Below, piece by piece: positions 13,452 through 14,021 of a DNA stretch of 14,021 nt (the stretch's first letter is position 1; each line of letters starts with the position of its first letter). A program made the translations under genes and the position numbers. The stretch comes from CAZWRN01 sp964636275. Lineage in GTDB: Bacteria; Patescibacteriota; Microgenomatia; Daviesbacterales; UBA10151. The notes under the pieces were generated by a model. That model ran no database searches, had not been told where the DNA came from, and worked only from the letters and a program-made list of their open reading frames with translations. The stretch is from NCBI GenBank assembly GCA_964636275.1, contig CAZWRN010000027.1, positions 1 to 14,021 on the forward strand, read 5' to 3'.

Positions 13452-13541
13452 CAGTTGCCAGTGGAAGCATTTGCAATGAGCAAGCTCCTTTTGACTTAGT
13501 CAAAAGTGAGGATGCAGGAGGTTCGACTCCTCTCGGATCCA
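13452..13541 (+). pseudogene. Degenerate tRNA-Ala-derived copy with inserted hairpin
   Basis: Directly after tRNA-Ala lies a sequence aligning to it from the D-loop to the 3' end: CAGTTG, a D-arm remnant, AGCA-TTTGCAATGAG (anticodon loop and 3' stem, but the five bases of the 5' stem deleted), a T-arm GGAGG/TTCGACT/CCTCT, and TCGGATCCA, which is the acceptor 3' strand with one extra A. The variable region is replaced by about 34 bases containing CTTTTGAC and GTCAAAAG, an 8-bp stem with a TTA loop. There is no 5' acceptor strand of its own, so it cannot fold as a normal tRNA. It may be a decayed tandem duplicate or a small structured RNA. Confidence 0.6.
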
Positions 13542-13545
13542 CATC

Positions 13546-13601
13546 TAAGATTTAGAATTTAAGAGAAAATTCTTAAATCTAAATTCATAAATCTTAAATC
13601 T
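13546..13601. repeat. Eight heptad units, TAAATCT family
   Basis: 7-bp units in register: TAAGATT, TAGAATT, TAAGAGA, AAATTCT, TAAATCT, AAATTCA, TAAATCT, TAAATCT. The left and right parts are complementary (ATTTAAGA / TCTTAAAT over 6 bases), so a hairpin can form just after the tRNA-like element. Confidence 0.65.
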
Positions 13602-13737
13602 TTCTTGGGTTCAGATGATTGTTTCTAATCTAATAGTTGGAAGCTAACATCCGGGCCGAAGAGCTTGGGCTGAGGGAGCGATAGCGACTCGAAGCCTTAA
13701 GTCCTGGAGTTTGTACTTTAAAATGTGAATACGACAA

Positions 13738-13770
13738 GTCATTCCGGAGCTCGTAAGAGCGAAGGATGAC
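13738..13770 (+). other. Hairpin with GUAA tetraloop in 23S leader
   Basis: GTCATTC (13738-13744) pairs with GGATGAC-side bases (one G-U) and GCTC pairs with GAGC around GTAA, a GNRA-type tetraloop, with an internal loop between. GTCATTC...GATGAC palindromes are also seen as dispersed elements in some bacteria, so either an rRNA-leader structure or a repeat element is possible. Confidence 0.4.
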
Positions 13771-13783
13771 AAACATACATAAT

Positions 13784-13860
13784 AAGCTTCTAGCTTTAAG
13801 CGGATAGCTTCTAGTAATTAAAACCTACTAAAAGCTGAAAGCTGATAGCTGAAAGCTAAA
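13784..13860. repeat. Heptad repeats, TAGCTTC and AGCTGAA families
   Basis: AAGCTTC, TAGCTTT, AAGCGGA, TAGCTTC, TAGTAAT (from 13784) face AGCTGAA, AGCTGAT, AGCTGAA, AGCTAAA (13833-13860). The second set matches the repeats at the starts of two pilin-like genes. Confidence 0.7.
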
Positions 13861-13882
13861 TTATGATGGGAAGGCCAAATTT

Positions 13883-13966
13883 AAGTTAGTAAGTAGTGAG
13901 TAGTAAGTAGTGAGTAGGAATCGCAAGAGTTCTACAATCTACCAACTACAACCTATAAACTAGCTA
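13883..13966. repeat. Heptad repeats, GTAG family on both strands
   Basis: AAGTTAG, TAAGTAG, TGAGTAG, TAAGTAG, TGAGTAG (13883-13917), then in the opposite sense CTACAAT, CTACCAA, CTACAAC, CTATAAA, CTAGCTA (13932-13966). CTACAAC is the complement of the GTTGTAG unit at 11310. This zone ends about 14 bases before the estimated 23S start. Confidence 0.75.
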
Positions 13967-13979
13967 TTGAAGCCAAAAT

Positions 13980-14021
13980 ATACTCAACATTAAGGCGTAC
14001 GGTGGATGCCTTGGTCGAAAG
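13980..14021 (+). rRNA. rrl: 23S ribosomal RNA, 5' end only
   Basis: TTAAGGCGTACGGTGGATGCC (from 13990) closely matches the universally conserved start of 23S rRNA (ACTAAGCGTACACGGTGGATGCC region, E. coli about 10-32), followed by TTGG. By that alignment the mature 5' end is near 13980. The gene runs off the right edge. No 16S gene lies upstream in the window. Confidence 0.88.

Larger units (their letters stand above)
13602..13979 (+). other. tRNA-23S spacer, non-coding
   Basis: No gene seen. It holds a GC-richer patch (about 13640-13710), a hairpin at 13738-13770 and two long heptad-repeat zones. No tRNA-Ile and no 16S rRNA occur here. Roughly 530 bases separate the tRNA-Ala 3' end from the estimated 23S start, long for such a spacer. 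Confidence 0.6.

Noticed and set aside
13199..13483. 94-codon minus-strand ORF containing GIRTPDPLIANEMLYQLSHRP
   Set aside because: That peptide is the antisense translation of tRNA-Ala, a well-known false annotation; the ORF spans the tRNA and its leader.
13452..13541. Prophage or element attachment site at tRNA-Ala
   Set aside because: The duplicate is degenerate rather than an exact 3'-end copy, and no integrase or element genes are nearby.
13452..13541. Second functional tRNA with a UUA anticodon loop
   Set aside because: The hairpin loop ACTTAGT lacks U33, there is no proper D-arm and no matching 5' acceptor strand.
13784..13966. CRISPR array
   Set aside because: Units are 7 bp, degenerate and contiguous, without spacers or cas genes.

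Overview
The window looks like a compact, AT-leaning bacterial chromosome using the standard genetic code (UGA works as a stop). Small single-domain genes, a cluster of pilin-like and secreted proteins of no recognised family, promoters that abut start codons, and a 23S rRNA gene with no 16S gene upstream suggest a Patescibacteria/CPR-type genome, perhaps Microgenomates. That placement is inference: only about 40 bases of 23S are present and no phylogenetic marker is complete.

Layout. 1-608 (minus): ACT-domain protein running off the left edge. 802-2938 (plus): a GNAT-fold acetyltransferase overlapping by 14 bases an acetylpolyamine amidohydrolase/HDAC-family deacetylase, so writer and eraser of an acetyl group are translationally linked. 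2935-3993 (minus): polytopic membrane protein with a Ser/Pro/Thr/Ala-rich tail. 4143-5249 (plus): alanine racemase. 5381-10945 (minus): seven co-oriented genes for the cell surface: a 623-residue Cys-rich pilin-like protein, three small pilin-like proteins, a Sec-type secreted protein sharing a Cys motif with the large pilin-like one, and two tandem paralogues with one membrane segment and an Ig-like domain. 11106-11989 (plus): a small membrane protein and a YbaK-type deacylase. 12020-12928 (minus): a cytoplasmic HEXXH metallopeptidase. 13164-14021 (plus): promoter, leader hairpin, tRNA-Ala(UGC), a degenerate tRNA-Ala-derived copy, a repeat-filled spacer and the 5' end of 23S rRNA.

Two window-wide patterns stand out. 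First, many intergenic gaps hold degenerate tandem repeats phased at exactly 7 bp, in several sequence families and often facing each other as inverted pairs. The same repeats lie inside coding sequence at the leader peptides of the pilin-like proteins. Second, several genes have no Shine-Dalgarno sequence but carry a -10 hexamer ending 6 or 7 bases before the start codon, which predicts leaderless mRNAs. For at least two genes the -10 box is itself a 7-bp repeat unit.

No CRISPR array, insertion sequence, integrase, phage gene or convincing intrinsic terminator was seen. All calls were made by eye from sequence and translations; no database search was run.
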